Assembly: GCA_028274465.1 (NCBI GenBank)
Contig: CM051458.1
Span: forward strand, 83,720,085 to 83,784,084
Reading direction: 5' to 3'
Source of the DNA: Plantago ovata
Taxonomy: Eukaryota > Streptophyta > Magnoliopsida > Lamiales > Plantaginaceae
Length of the DNA stretch: 64,000 bases
This document shows positions 11,910-21,865 of this stretch, piece after piece. The translations under genes and the position numbers were made by a program. Positions within the stretch are counted from its first letter, which is position 1. Every line of letters begins with the position of its first letter. Under the pieces are notes generated by a model that worked only from the letters and a program-made list of their open reading frames with translations, had not been told where the DNA came from and did not search any database.

Positions 11910-12154
11910 TGTAATAACCCAGAAATTTAGAGGTTTAAAGGGATTGAGAACGCTATTCATACCAATAACGTGCATCATTTGTTTCGGGAATTTATCCAAA
12001 AGAACATCAGAGTCAAGTGTACTTGCTCTTGAACAATTCTAGGGTGGGTGACCTACTAGGAAGTTCCCGGTGAGTGAGTACAAAGTGCACGGATTAGACC
12101 GGTCCACAAGGTCACGACTTCAGCGGTTCAGCCCATTGGTGGCGAGGTGTTACA
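11910..12154 (+). mobile_element. Cassandra-like TRIM solo LTR with 5S-derived domain
   Basis: A 245-bp unit starts TGTAATAACCC and ends AGGTGTTACA. It shares AAAGGGATTGAGAACGCTA with the minus-strand unit at 4036-4333. Inside lies GAGTCAAGTGTACTTG, then CTAGGGTGGGTGACCTACTA, a diverged 5S rRNA 3' half. It is a solo LTR fossil without internal region. It sits about 450 bp upstream of the DUF4378-type gene in the same orientation. Confidence 0.75.
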
Positions 12155-12610
12155 CATTCACTCCACCTGTAACTAATAGGTCAACTTATTTTATACTCGT
12201 AGTAAATATTTGCCAATTACGATTCGTTATAGCTAAATATTAACCAAATGGGGGTAAAATTAATAAATTATGTGACTGATGATGAAGCAGACACCTCATG
12301 TAAAAAGGTGGAGTATGAATTTATGATGCTTTAAGCTATTCCCAGTGAGAGGTCAACATTACAATTTGGTGTACCCATTCTTGAAATTTATTGTGGTTTT
12401 GGCTTTAGCCTTCATTCATAACATAGCTCCAATCTGCTGCTGTAGCACAATTCCAAGCTCTAACATAAATGTTTTGTCTTTCTTCATCACTCCACTCACA
12501 CATAATACAACCCCTTTATCTCTTGTCCTTAATTGCCTCACATTTCTGAATCCCAACACTTATTCTCTCTTCACCAACTCTAACAATTAACTTTGTCCAC
12601 CACCCACACC
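12155..12610 (+). promoter_or_regulatory. Promoter and 5' leader region of the DUF4378-type gene
   Basis: The 456 bp between the solo LTR and the start codon becomes pyrimidine-rich toward the start (12440-12600), as in plant 5' leaders. I see no unambiguous TATA box. The ATG at 12611 is preceded by CACACC. A frame extends upstream of it only without an ATG. Confidence 0.45.
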
Positions 12611-13910
12611 ATGCCTCCTCAATCTAAATTCCTTGTAGAATTTCTCCAGGAAAAACAAGAACCATTTTCCTTAAAGGATTACCTTGTCGAAAGAGGCTAC
12701 CGTAATCCTTCAAGAATCTCGAAAATCTCAGCCATACTCGGCCTAAAGAAGAGATCACCACATGCGGTTCCACATTGTTCAGATGTTTTCAAACATGTTT
12801 TCAGTCAGCTTCTTGAGGTTAAAAGTAGTAAAAGAATCAAGAATACAGGAACCGGAGAGCCTAAGAGACTTTCCTCAGCGACTTCCACAACTACTACAAC
12901 CATGTCGATTTCTTGCTCGGAAAGTGATCCCGAAGAAGACACTAATTGTCAGTTCACGAAAGAGGTATGATTTCATTTCATCTAAATGTTTAAATAGTCG
13001 TAAACTTGGTCCCTCTGCTTGTATTGTTATATTGTTCGTCGTGTTTACTAACTTGAGAAGCAAACAGGGTGATGCAAAAGGGATGTCAAAGCGAAGACAG
13101 GTAGAAGACAATAAGCAACTCAGCCCTGTCTCAGTTCTTGAACAAACAGAACCGGATTATGACTCACCAGTTCATTACAGTAAGTTCTACCTAAGCTTTT
13201 CTCCATCCATGTTAATATACAGTTTTTTTTAATTGAAAATCTTGACAATACCTGTTAATGTATAGCATAATACTAAGTAAAACAGGCATGAATAGGAGAA
13301 TTTATGCTAACATGCCTCTCTGCCCCAACTTTTGAACTTGAATTTCTGTTTGAACTCAAGATGTGCACTGGTTTTCAATGAAAATAACATTCTGTGTTTG
13401 AAGCTGAATTTTGCCAATATACCTCACATGTTCTCTGTTTCTTACAAACTTTTAACAGAGCAACAATGTAATTACATCCAAACACAAGGAACCTTAGATT
13501 CTCAACGTGAATTGGGAAAGCCAGACAGGGTCCAAGAATTGCAACAGCTTCAGATTTCAGACTCTTATTCACAGTACATAATAAACAGGAAGATCCTGAG
13601 GCAGTCCAGAAAGCTTCTGATAGATTGCACGCGAGAAGTGATCGAATACCACAAGAAGAAAGACAAAAGAAGAGAACATCTCAATCAAATCTTGGGAACT
13701 GATCAACTCTGGAAACTGGTGTGCGAAAATGTATGGCAATGGAGCCAAGATTTGATAGATGAGACTAATACGAGCATTCTGGTGAGTTCAGATGTTTACG
13801 CGGCCTCAGAAGAGTGGAGTAACGGTTCCAACCAGCAGAAAATGGAAATTGCTGTAGAGATAGGAGATGCTATTCTGGATGATATCATTCATGAGATTGC
13901 TCTGAATTAG
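12611..13910 (+). CDS. DUF4378-type plant protein, three exons, 305 aa
   Basis: Exons are 12611-12964, 13068-13179 and 13459-13910. Introns have GT-AG borders (GAG/GTATGA...AAACAG and ACA/GTAAGT...TAACAG), and 354+112+452 nt gives 306 codons with stop. Residues 7-19 (FLVEFLQEKQEPF) followed by LKDYLVERGYRN match the N-terminus of plant proteins with a C-terminal DUF4378 domain. Residues about 285-302 (EIAVEIGDAILDDIIHEI) match the end of that domain. Residues 85-118 are Ser/Thr-rich, with a run of threonines and an acidic patch. The family has no agreed biochemical function. Some related longer proteins act with microtubules, but that cannot be carried over here. No frameshift or stop is seen, so the gene looks functional. 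A 5S-bearing solo LTR lies upstream and a convergent gene downstream. Confidence 0.85.
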
Positions 13911-15403
13911 CTACTACTACTACTTCACAAGCTCAAGTTTAGTGGTTATGAGAATCCCGTATATTATACGCAATGCAAACACAAACAGTTTTCTGCATTG
14001 AGCAGCTGATGAATTGACATCTAGGCATCTCATATGTCACACTTCTAGTTCAAGTACATCAACTGTACACTGTTTATTGACGCCAATATTTGTGGGCAAA
14101 CAAATGGAAAAGAACCACACAGGAATTAAGTAAATGATTGTGATGTTTCAACTACTAGAACAATCACAAATTTCATACAGATGTGCGAACACTTACATTC
14201 TAGATTCTATTACGGTATTACCTGTGCCACCATCGTAATATTGGAAGCAACAAGATGAAAAACCCAGCCAACAGCTCAAATCAATTAGTTGCCTCACCCA
14301 AGCATGGGTACTTAAAATTCACTGCAAGACGGGTGTTGGTTGAGTCATCAAATCAATACGGCTTTGATATACTTATTTTACAAGTGCCCAAAAAAAAACG
14401 CTAATTTCAGTTTGAAGAAAGAGATAAACTATGTAACAAGAGAACTCAAATCATATGCCCACATCATAATACAACTACCAAACATTTTACTGATGTTCCG
14501 GGCAAAATCCATATTTCAAGACAAATTCCTAACAGAGAACGGGATTTCTCACATCAGTAGTTCTCAAACAAGTAAACATCACTGCAACTTGGAAACACGC
14601 TCAAATTCACAGTACGTGTTAGTGTTATCATTTCCAAATGCGGTACAAAACGCACTGTATCAGTTGGGTGGGGCACAGCTAAACTGAGTAGTGATTATGT
14701 CAATTTCATGATGGATGTGCAGTACAAAATTCCAGAAAACACTTGTGTTGCCAATACCATGTTATGTCATTGGACAACAGTTTAATGTCTCGGTTTATCA
14801 TCCATTATCTTCAAACCATAAAGAATATCAGATACTTGGAGTGCCTGATAATGAGGAAAAGCACTGCATAGGGAGAGCATAACTTCATGAACACCTCGTT
14901 CAAGTGATTTAAGTTCTAGTACTACAAGATAACAATGGTCACTTGGTAACAAGAGGCTTCCCCTACGACCAATAGGGCGCGAATCAAGTCACCATGGGGT
15001 AAATGATCCATTATTGATCCTCAGGAAAAGAAAAACAAAACAAAAATCACAAAATAAAGTTTCACACTGTTCTATAGACAGGACGGCAGGAAGTAATATA
15101 CATTTTTTTACTGTAAATAAAAGTACAGACGTGAAAGTCTTGCCCTTTCTATATCATAAAGAAAAACTAATTCAACCATTTCACCATACCAAGACATACT
15201 TATAAGTTTACACCATGACATTACAGGACAATGAGCATATAAACTTCAAATTTGTCAAATTATCCTAAATCAAGCAAAATGACCCTGTGGGCAGCGCGCT
15301 TGAGAATATAAAACTCACTGTGCAGAAAATGAATGTAGTATGTAGAATACCATACGGTTACGCTAAGATTCCCCACTGGCAAAACAAAATGGAAGAGGAT
15401 GAA
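13911..15403. other. Convergent intergenic space with both 3' UTRs
   Basis: This separates two convergent genes. Frames at 14340-14687 and 15014-15205 have no protein character. The composition is less AT-rich than flanking transposon DNA, and parts are likely 3' UTR of either gene. No transposon ends were identified. Confidence 0.5.
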
Positions 15404-15538
15404 TCACTGGATCTCGCCATCCTCACCAAGTTCACCATCTTCAAGCTCCTCATGGCCCATAGTTCTGCGGGATCCATCCCGGTCTCTTTTGTGTTTTTTA
15501 TGCCTACTTTCACTGTCTGATTCGGATGAGTATGAATG
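15404..15538 (-). CDS. Last exon of an RS-type, probably splicing-associated protein (partial)
   Basis: On the minus strand a consensus acceptor (TTCCTTCAG) precedes 44 codons and a stop at 15404-15406. The peptide starts HSYSSESDSESRHKKHKRDR and ends ELEDGELGEDGEIQ. Alternating Ser, Arg, Lys and acidic residues with a C-terminal acidic Gly-Glu tail are typical of RS-domain proteins linked to pre-mRNA splicing. The exact family cannot be settled from 44 residues. Upstream exons should lie to the right, but an assembly gap starts 100 bp away and no matching exon appears beyond it, so the gene is incomplete in this window. Confidence 0.65.
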   Translation of the reverse strand, partial: HSYSSESDSESRHKKHKRDRDGSRRTMGHEELEDGELGEDGEIQ

Positions 15539-15637
15539 CTGAAGGAAGTAGCGGATAAGTTAGCTTTAGTTGTAGTTTATCTATCATCGGACAACAAACA
15601 AAAAGTTTAAACACAACTCCAAAATATATACAAAATA

Positions 15638-15737
15638 NNNNNNNNNNNNNNNNNNNNNNNNNNNNNNNNNNNNNNNNNNNNNNNNNNNNNNNNNNNNNNN
15701 NNNNNNNNNNNNNNNNNNNNNNNNNNNNNNNNNNNNN
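15638..15737. other. Assembly gap of 100 Ns
   Basis: Exactly 100 Ns, the conventional size for a gap of unknown length. It separates the RS-protein exon from the sequence on its right. Any frame drawn through it is meaningless. Confidence 0.99.
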
Positions 15738-15995
15738 TTTTTGAAATGGCGGAGCCACTTATGCAACCTATCACAGAGGTAACTATGACTACATGCAAAT
15801 TTAAATGGTCTATTTAAAATTTTCATTTGAACCATTGTGACTATATATGTATCTTAATTCTTTCAGGTCTGTGAGGCTTAATACTTTTCAAATTGAGAGT
15901 GATATACTGATTACCTACTTTGGTATATTCCTAGGACACATCCCAAGGTAAATAGAGAGGTTGTCCATAATCAGTTCAGGATAAGAATCTTGAAG

Positions 15996-16137
15996 CGGAA
16001 TTGCTTATGACTATCACGGATATGGTCGCCCCATTCCATCCGCAGACCAATCCATCTCCACTTATGATGACATGAAAAATCTTGTGCATCAACTGTCCCG
16101 TATGCCAGTCAAGAAGCCTCGTAGGATAGTTGATTAG
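15996..16137 (+). CDS. Possible last exon of an unknown protein
   Basis: A frame of about 46 codons ends at TAG 16135-16137. Its peptide includes YDYHGYGRPIPSADQSIS, then YDDMKNLVHQLSRMPVKKPR and RIVD at the end, which reads like a true protein C-terminus. A weak acceptor (TTGAAG) precedes it. A T-rich 3'-UTR-like stretch follows. I do not recognise the family. It could be a host exon or the tail of a transposon gene, and it lies just right of the gap. Low certainty. Confidence 0.3.
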
Positions 16138-16520
16138 GCACTACAATGACCGTGTCTTTTATGTTTTAGTTTAATTGTGTTCCGGACTCGAACCCTTTGA
16201 CGTTTGTGTTTTTCTATGTGTTTTGTTTTGGACCTAAATTATTATTTTTTGAATGTTAGTTTATGTTTGTGAGACTTGAATTATTATTCTATGGGTGTTT
16301 CGAATGTTAATTTGTGTTATTCTAGACGACCAACCCACTTTTGATTCCGTCACAAAAAACAATGCCACTATTTTAAAAAACTAACCACAAAAATAAATAA
16401 TGGGGATTCTAAATAATTAGGAAATATATAAGATATTGCAATCGTAAATCAGAAATGTGAAAAGCTATTCTACGAAAACTAACAAGAATTCATCATACTT
16501 TCCCTCTCTACATACCAATC
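16138..16520. other. Possible 3' UTR and MULE flank
   Basis: T-rich DNA with no coding signal, between the candidate exon and the OTU part of the MULE. No terminal inverted repeat of the MULE was recognised here. Confidence 0.4.
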
Positions 16521-17200
16521 TTTCCAATGAGCTACCTGTTGCACCTTATGATATTTCCAAAAAATGATGAGTTCCGAATGGGGCTCCTGGGTCCACGTGT
16601 ATCAAAAGAAGTGGTTGCTATTCATACCAATTGACCCTTCTTCTGCGGGTGGATCTGGTCGGGGTCTTCTGGATCAGCGCGCGATTCCCATGGTACGAAT
16701 GTAAAGCTATTTCCTGCACGGTAACAATGATAGCTTTCTGATACTTAGTCGCAACTGCTAGACCGAGTTCTGTCCTCTCAACCAGTTAGGTTTATCGCAT
16801 GCCCCAACAAAATGAGTCAAACTAATAATTTGCCTTTGGTATTCAGCACAACCTCCTGCAGATCAAGTCAAATACAATTGAAAGTTTCTATTTATATTAT
16901 ATAATAAATAACATTATGTACATGTTTCAATGAAATAAAAATAGAAAAAAATATGAGAAGGAAGCCAACTACCTGCAATGGCTATATACTTGTCTTTGTA
17001 GAGTCTCATCTCTTGAAGTATGTCCAGACGCACTTGAACCCATTTTTCCTGTGTCCCGTACCTATAGTGGCTAGTGCTCGGTACCCACAATTCCTATCAG
17101 ATTCAACATTCAACCATCCTATGATATAGTCCAATAGACGAACCGGCATCCATGATCTATATTCAAAGTTGAACAGTTGTTCGTACCTTTTCCTTCTCAT
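16521..17200 (-). pseudogene. OTU cysteine-protease domain of a Mutator-like transposon, decayed
   Basis: Minus strand. NVESDRNCGYRALATIGTG (about 17040-17100) matches the catalytic Asp/Cys loop of OTU proteases. After a frame change come WVQVRLDILQEMRLYKDKY and, after a probable intron (about 16862-16972, GT at its start and CTGCAG at its end), ELGLAVATKYQKAIIV. Later still comes NSNHFFLIHVDPGAPFGTHH, which carries the His region. At least two frame changes and a stop break it. OTU domains fused behind FAR1/MULE transposases are a known plant arrangement. Their role in transposition is not established. Confidence 0.7.
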
Positions 17201-17600
17201 TCTCTTGTCCTTTTGTTCTTCTCATCTTTCTGATCCGTCTTCTCATCCTTCTTCTTTCATTCTTATCTTTCTTCTCATTTTGCTTCTCATCTTTCTATCC
17301 TTTTCTCATCCTTCTCTTTTCAGTCTTATCGGGCGTCTCATTTTTTCTTCTCATCTTTCTGAGCTTTCTTGGCATACTTCTTCGTTTCCTTCTTATCTTT
17401 CTTTCATTCTTTCTTTCTTCTCATCCTTCTTCTTTTCCTTCTTATTTTTCTTCTCACCCTTCTTCTTCTCCTTCTCATATTCACTTTGGTATCTTTTCCC
17501 CTCAGCGTTAGGAGGTCGTCCTTTGTGCTTCTGATGATTGGCTCTTCAAATGTGGTTGACGCGGGGAACTCATTTCATGGATATTGAGATAACATCCTCT
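17170..17600 (-). other. Lys/Glu-rich linker between transposase and OTU parts
   Basis: The plus strand is a long TTCTTCTCATCC-type pyrimidine tract. On the minus strand it encodes RSTKGRPPNAEGKRYQSEYE followed by runs of EK, KK and DEKK. A TKGRP motif followed by a basic linker commonly joins the SWIM region to the OTU domain in these transposases. The repeat-rich nature explains several spurious frames on both strands. Confidence 0.6.
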
Positions 17601-19495
17601 TCTGCACGTCAGATGCACTTTCCTGACGCCTCTGCTGCTTCGTCACATATATCATCAACAGTGGCTTTTCCTGAATCATCCCAAGAATATTTCTTATCCA
17701 AATCAAGACTTTTCCAGAATGGGTGAATATCAAGTGGGTCGATTGGAGTATATTCATCTTCAAGCTTCTTCATGTGGCATGCACACATCAAGCCATGTGT
17801 GCTGCGTAACTCACATATACAAATAGGAGCATCACCCCCGCTACATTTTGCGTCATAGCATCTTTTATTCCACTCCTCTAACTCGTTAGCCATCAACTGT
17901 ATTGCATCATGCGAAACAATCCCACCAAGCCTTCAAATCAACAAATTTGCTCTACAATGATGAGACTCCTTCGTTCTATTCAGCTCGAAATCAGATCTAA
18001 TATGATTCAATTAATCTTCAACAATCTCGTGGATCTTCAAAAAAATGGTAGGAAAATTACTCCTCGCATTTCTAATCCAGGACTTCAGTTGAGCATGCGC
18101 ACTTTCTACCCTGCAATAATATTAAAGATTGCATAATTGAATATGATAAATTTATGCAAGTGGTGTGCTTTTATGATAATGAAAGGACAATAGTAAATTA
18201 AGAAAATTGAGTCAATGGTACATGTGGTTGTTTGAGTTCCATAATGTAGATATTTTCTTGTCCAGTATGACACAAAATTTTCATGATGCGGATCACACCA
18301 TGTCTTCTTGACATACTCTCCAAAAAGTGGATAGAATCTCCAAGTATAAAGTAGCTCATCCACATGTTTTTCATATTCATCAACACTTTGTGAGTTCACA
18401 ACCTTCTTCCACCTTGCCCTAACTGCCCTCTCATACTTTCGACTTCCAGAGTGTTTAACAAAATTCTTATGTACACATTCTGAAATGTGTCGCCTACAAA
18501 GTAGACGACCACTCTCCGAAAAAACAGTATCAATGGCGTTCATAAGGGCTTGCTTTCTATCTGTAACAAAAACACCTGGATACTCAACAGCACTAAAAAA
18601 TTTCTTCAACTCTCTCATTATCCACACATAGCTATCCTCCTTTTTTCATGGTAGATGCATGCAAATGCAACATGAAAATTCTTGCTGGTTGGCAAAAAAC
18701 CCATCACTTGAACCAAATGCATATTATATAGATTTGTTGCATATGTGGCATCCATGAGAATAACATAAGGATATAGTCGAACCAAATCAACGCTATGATG
18801 GTGAGCAAAAAAAACTTCACCAACATGATTATTACCTGGTTCCTTTCGCTCATTATGATAGTAATAGTGATCGGAGAGTAACTCCAAAAAGTATTGCATC
18901 GTGGTTAGCCCATCCCTATCCTTGTTCTTGTTTTTGTGAATTGCATTGTACACATGTCTGATATTGCTCACATTATCTTCATTCAACAACTTTACCTCTT
19001 GCAGGATACTCTTTGGCTTCGTTCGAGTCATATACAACTTACGTATGTGTTCTAGCTCCGGTTCGCTCAACTTTGCCGCCGATGTATGCCAACTAGCGTG
19101 CTTCCCAAGTGCATGGTTATGCCTCCCTCTATTCTCGCTTGTGCGTACAACCCATGGACCATTATCACAATTTCTTTTTAGTTTCAACTGAAAGGGACAT
19201 TCATTCTTCTTCGTCCCACTTGAATGTCGACTCACAACATTGACATTTTACTCGTCGTCGCTCTGTACTTCCCACTACGTTCACAACCAAGGTAAATCCG
19301 ATTTGCATGTGCTGTGACAACTGTGAAGTACATGTGATTTTCCCGTCCAATTCGCCTAACTTCATCTTCTGCGGCTATTCTTGTAGGAAATTCTCCAAGA
19401 CTATTGAACAAGTAATTCATGTCATCATACTTATGATCTTGCTCCTTATCATTCTCATCATCATTGACCTGAAAATAAAAATGTATACTAATCAA
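17601..19495 (-). pseudogene. FAR1-like / MULE transposase, decayed
   Basis: Minus strand, in order: an N-terminal FAR1-type DNA-binding region (AANRIYLGCERSGKYRA-like, about 19240-19490; then KKNECPFQLKLKRN, about 19150-19210); the MULE catalytic core with ILMDATYATNLYNMHLVQV (about 18680-18770) and VTDRKQALMNAI (about 18530-18570), which hold the first two catalytic aspartates; LLCRRHI just after; and a SWIM-type C-x-C end (ICICELRSTHGLMCACH, about 17770-17830) with IHPFWKSLDLD. It is broken by at least three frame changes, for example between the two halves of the FAR1 region and inside the core. The enzyme once cut and moved a Mutator-like element. Element ends were not found. Confidence 0.85.
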
Positions 19496-19656
19496 TAAAT
19501 TGAATATATGAGATAAATACGTACATTTGTTCTAATAATTTGTAAAAAAAAAAAAAGACAGAAGCAGCAACACATATATCATAAATTAAAATCAAATGTG
19601 TGCATCAATAAAATATGAAGATCAATTAATATAACAAGTTGAAGTTTGATATAATT

Positions 19657-20575
19657 CGATATATATTAAAGTAATATAATAAGCATGTTGATCCAATCAA
19701 TTGATTGACCTACCAATCAATTTTAATCCGTTGCTCTTGCTTATCCAATTTTAATCTGGTGCGTACATGTGTCATTAGTTAATTAAAAGATGTAGGGTTC
19801 GAATCATGTTGACGTGATTTTTCTCCATTATTTTTATTATTATTATTTTATTGAAGGTGTTTGGTTCGAATCATGTTGGCGTGATTTTTCTCTATTATTT
19901 GTATCATTATTTTAGTTGAAGGTGTTGGGTTCGAATCTTATTGACGTAATTTTTTAATTTTTTATTTATTCTCTTCTTAAATTTTTATTTTTTAACATAA
20001 AGTTGTATGACGTATTATATTTAATTTTAAAATAACCATGATATGTTCTTATAAAAAAAAGACATACTTCCTCCGTCCAATAATAAATGTAACACTTGAT
20101 TTTGTTGACTTTTTCGATGATCATTTTGACCTTAAATTATTCTTAAATCATACGATAAAAATAACTAAAAGATCATATTATGAAACTAGAATGTTTATAT
20201 GAAGCACTTGACAATATATTCAACTGATGAAAAATACCAATTAACATGCGAAAAAGATGCATTGCAGATTTTGAAGTTGAATGTTTCCAAAGTTTAGAGA
20301 TGTATCTGATGGTTCTTAACTCATTGGAAGAATACTTTTGTATGTCTAATATAGTTCAATTCAAAACTATTAATTGCATAACTACAAAAACTATATACAT
20401 TTATAGCACACCATTTATATTAAGTTTAATTACTCAATTAGTTATTTCTTTATTACGTTTGAAGTCATTATGTAAAAATTATATATTCATTCCATTTATT
20501 TCAATATATTATATAATAAAATAATAATACAAGATTATGCTTCACACACGCGTAGCGTGTGACGCGGTTCCTAAT
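19657..20575 (+). mobile_element. Non-autonomous Helitron, copy A
   Basis: The 5' end is placed at TCGATATATATTAAAG, leading into AGTAATATAATAAGC and a head shared with copies at 48.8, 49.0 and 49.9 kb. The 3' end has the hairpin CACACGC-GTA-GCGTGTG, then GACGCGGTTC and CTAAT, fitting the Helitron rule of a hairpin about 10 nt before CTRRT. Inside, two GGGTTCGAATC-like phrases repeat in tandem, and a truncated Stowaway starts at 20067. No Rep/helicase gene is present. Confidence 0.7.
20067..20200. mobile_element. Truncated Stowaway MITE within Helitron A
   Basis: It begins CTTCCTCCGTCCAATAATAA after a TA dinucleotide and matches the left half of the whole copy at 50204-50462. It stops at ATGTTTATAT, where the sequence jumps to a point beyond the end of the copy in Helitron B. 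An internal deletion removed its right half and adjoining Helitron DNA. Confidence 0.75.
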
Positions 20576-21005
20576 ATATATATAAATATAGAAAAATAAA
20601 TAAATAAATAAATAAAAACGCACAGCAGGCCTGCTGCTCGCGCTTAGCAGCAGGCTAGCCTGCTGCTTGCCTGCTACGGTTTACAAAAAAAAAAATTAGG
20701 CTTAAGACACATAAAATCAGTAATCTTTACCTCATAATTTTCATACTTCGACCATTCTTCAGTCCAAGGTGGTCATTCCATGTTGAAAATTTGTATTCAG
20801 AAAAGATTGTTTTCTGAAGAATTTGTTGTGGAGAAGGAAGTAATGAACGTATGAAATTGTGTTAGTTGTAATTTGTGTGTATTTAATAAATTTGTGACTT
20901 ATTTGTAAAATATTAAAAATAAGATATTTTTTGCAAATTACTAATAAATTTTCAACGTTTAGTAAAATTGCTACTACGTTTAATAACCCCCCATCCTTAT
21001 TGTTT

Positions 21006-21058
<53 letters not shown>

Positions 21059-21105
21059 AATATCCTTATCTACTTTCTTATTTATTGATTCTTTCATTAA
21101 TTTAA
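20576..21105. repeat. Palindromic GC-rich block, dispersed repeat copy 2 and a 49-nt A-run
   Basis: A perfect 22-bp palindrome centred on GCTAGC lies at 20646-20667, next to the shorter palindrome CAGCAGGCCTGCTG. From about 20760 to 20997 is the second copy of the unnamed repeat seen at 4600-4830, ending TTGCTACTACGTTTAATAACC. A pure A-run follows at 21007-21055. Confidence 0.6.
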
Positions 21106-21865
21106 GGAAAAAATTGATCAAACCCCCCAAACTATTACTCATTTGAGATTTTTCCTCCCAAACTAATAAGTTTGGTGATTAACCCCCTCAACTATTATAT
21201 GTTTGATACAATGCCCCGTGAAGTGAATTTTTTTGTTAAATAAATAGATAAAACATTTGTAGGTGTTTAAATTTTATATATTCAACACATAAAAATATTT
21301 ATTCATATTTCATGGTTACTAAGTTATATTTCACATGACACATAAAAAATTACAAAATATATTTCCTCCATAATTACTTTATATTGGTCTTTTCAAATTA
21401 TTTTTGCCACAAATTACTTTAAATTACGTTGAAAAAATATATAAATAATATTATATTTTTATCATCAAAGTACTTTAAGTATAGTTTCACTATATTTTTA
21501 TATATTGTTAATTACATTATAAATTAAAACCAATTCGTTGTCAAAATATTTTCAAAACATTTACTAATTAAAAAATAATAATAAAAGTAATGGAAGATGA
21601 AATAATTATAAATTATTTCAACACTATAAAATAAAGTACGAATGACACTTAAACAACATGATAATCGACAAAAATAAATTTTGTATGACAACATCTAAAA
21701 AATTAACATATTGGTTGATTTATTAAGAGTTTATTATTAAATTTTTAACATGGGGACATTGTCTCAAAAACATGATAGTTGAGGGGGTTAATCACCAAAT
21801 TTATTAGTTCGGGGGCATAGTCTCAAAAGAGTAATAGTTGAGGGGGTTTGATCCATTTTTTTTTC
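21106..21865. mobile_element. Long-TIR MITE, copy 2
   Basis: It starts GGAAAAAATTGATCAAACCC and ends with a near-complement (GGGTTTGATCCATTTTTTTT). Inner TIR blocks include GGTGATTAACCCCCTCAACT and its complement. TTAA flanks both ends (21102-21105 and 21866-21869), but copy 1 has only TTA at its left, so the duplication length is unsettled. The arms extend over 100 bp. The AT-rich interior has no transposase. Confidence 0.75.

Noticed and set aside
12593-12610. Earlier start for the DUF4378-type protein
   Set aside because: The frame is open upstream but has no ATG there. The first ATG is at 12611 and the family's N-terminal motif follows directly.
13332-13458. Extension of the third DUF4378 exon upstream
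   Set aside because: The frame stays open before the acceptor, but TTTTAACAG at 13450-13458 and the phase of exon 2 fix the exon start at 13459.
15510-15835. Frames across the N-run
   Set aside because: They pass through 100 unknown bases and cannot be interpreted.
17169-17763. Phe/Leu/Ser-rich membrane-like proteins on the plus strand
   Set aside because: Antisense of the purine-rich Lys/Glu linker of the MULE. Low-complexity TTCTTCTCA repeats explain the open frames.
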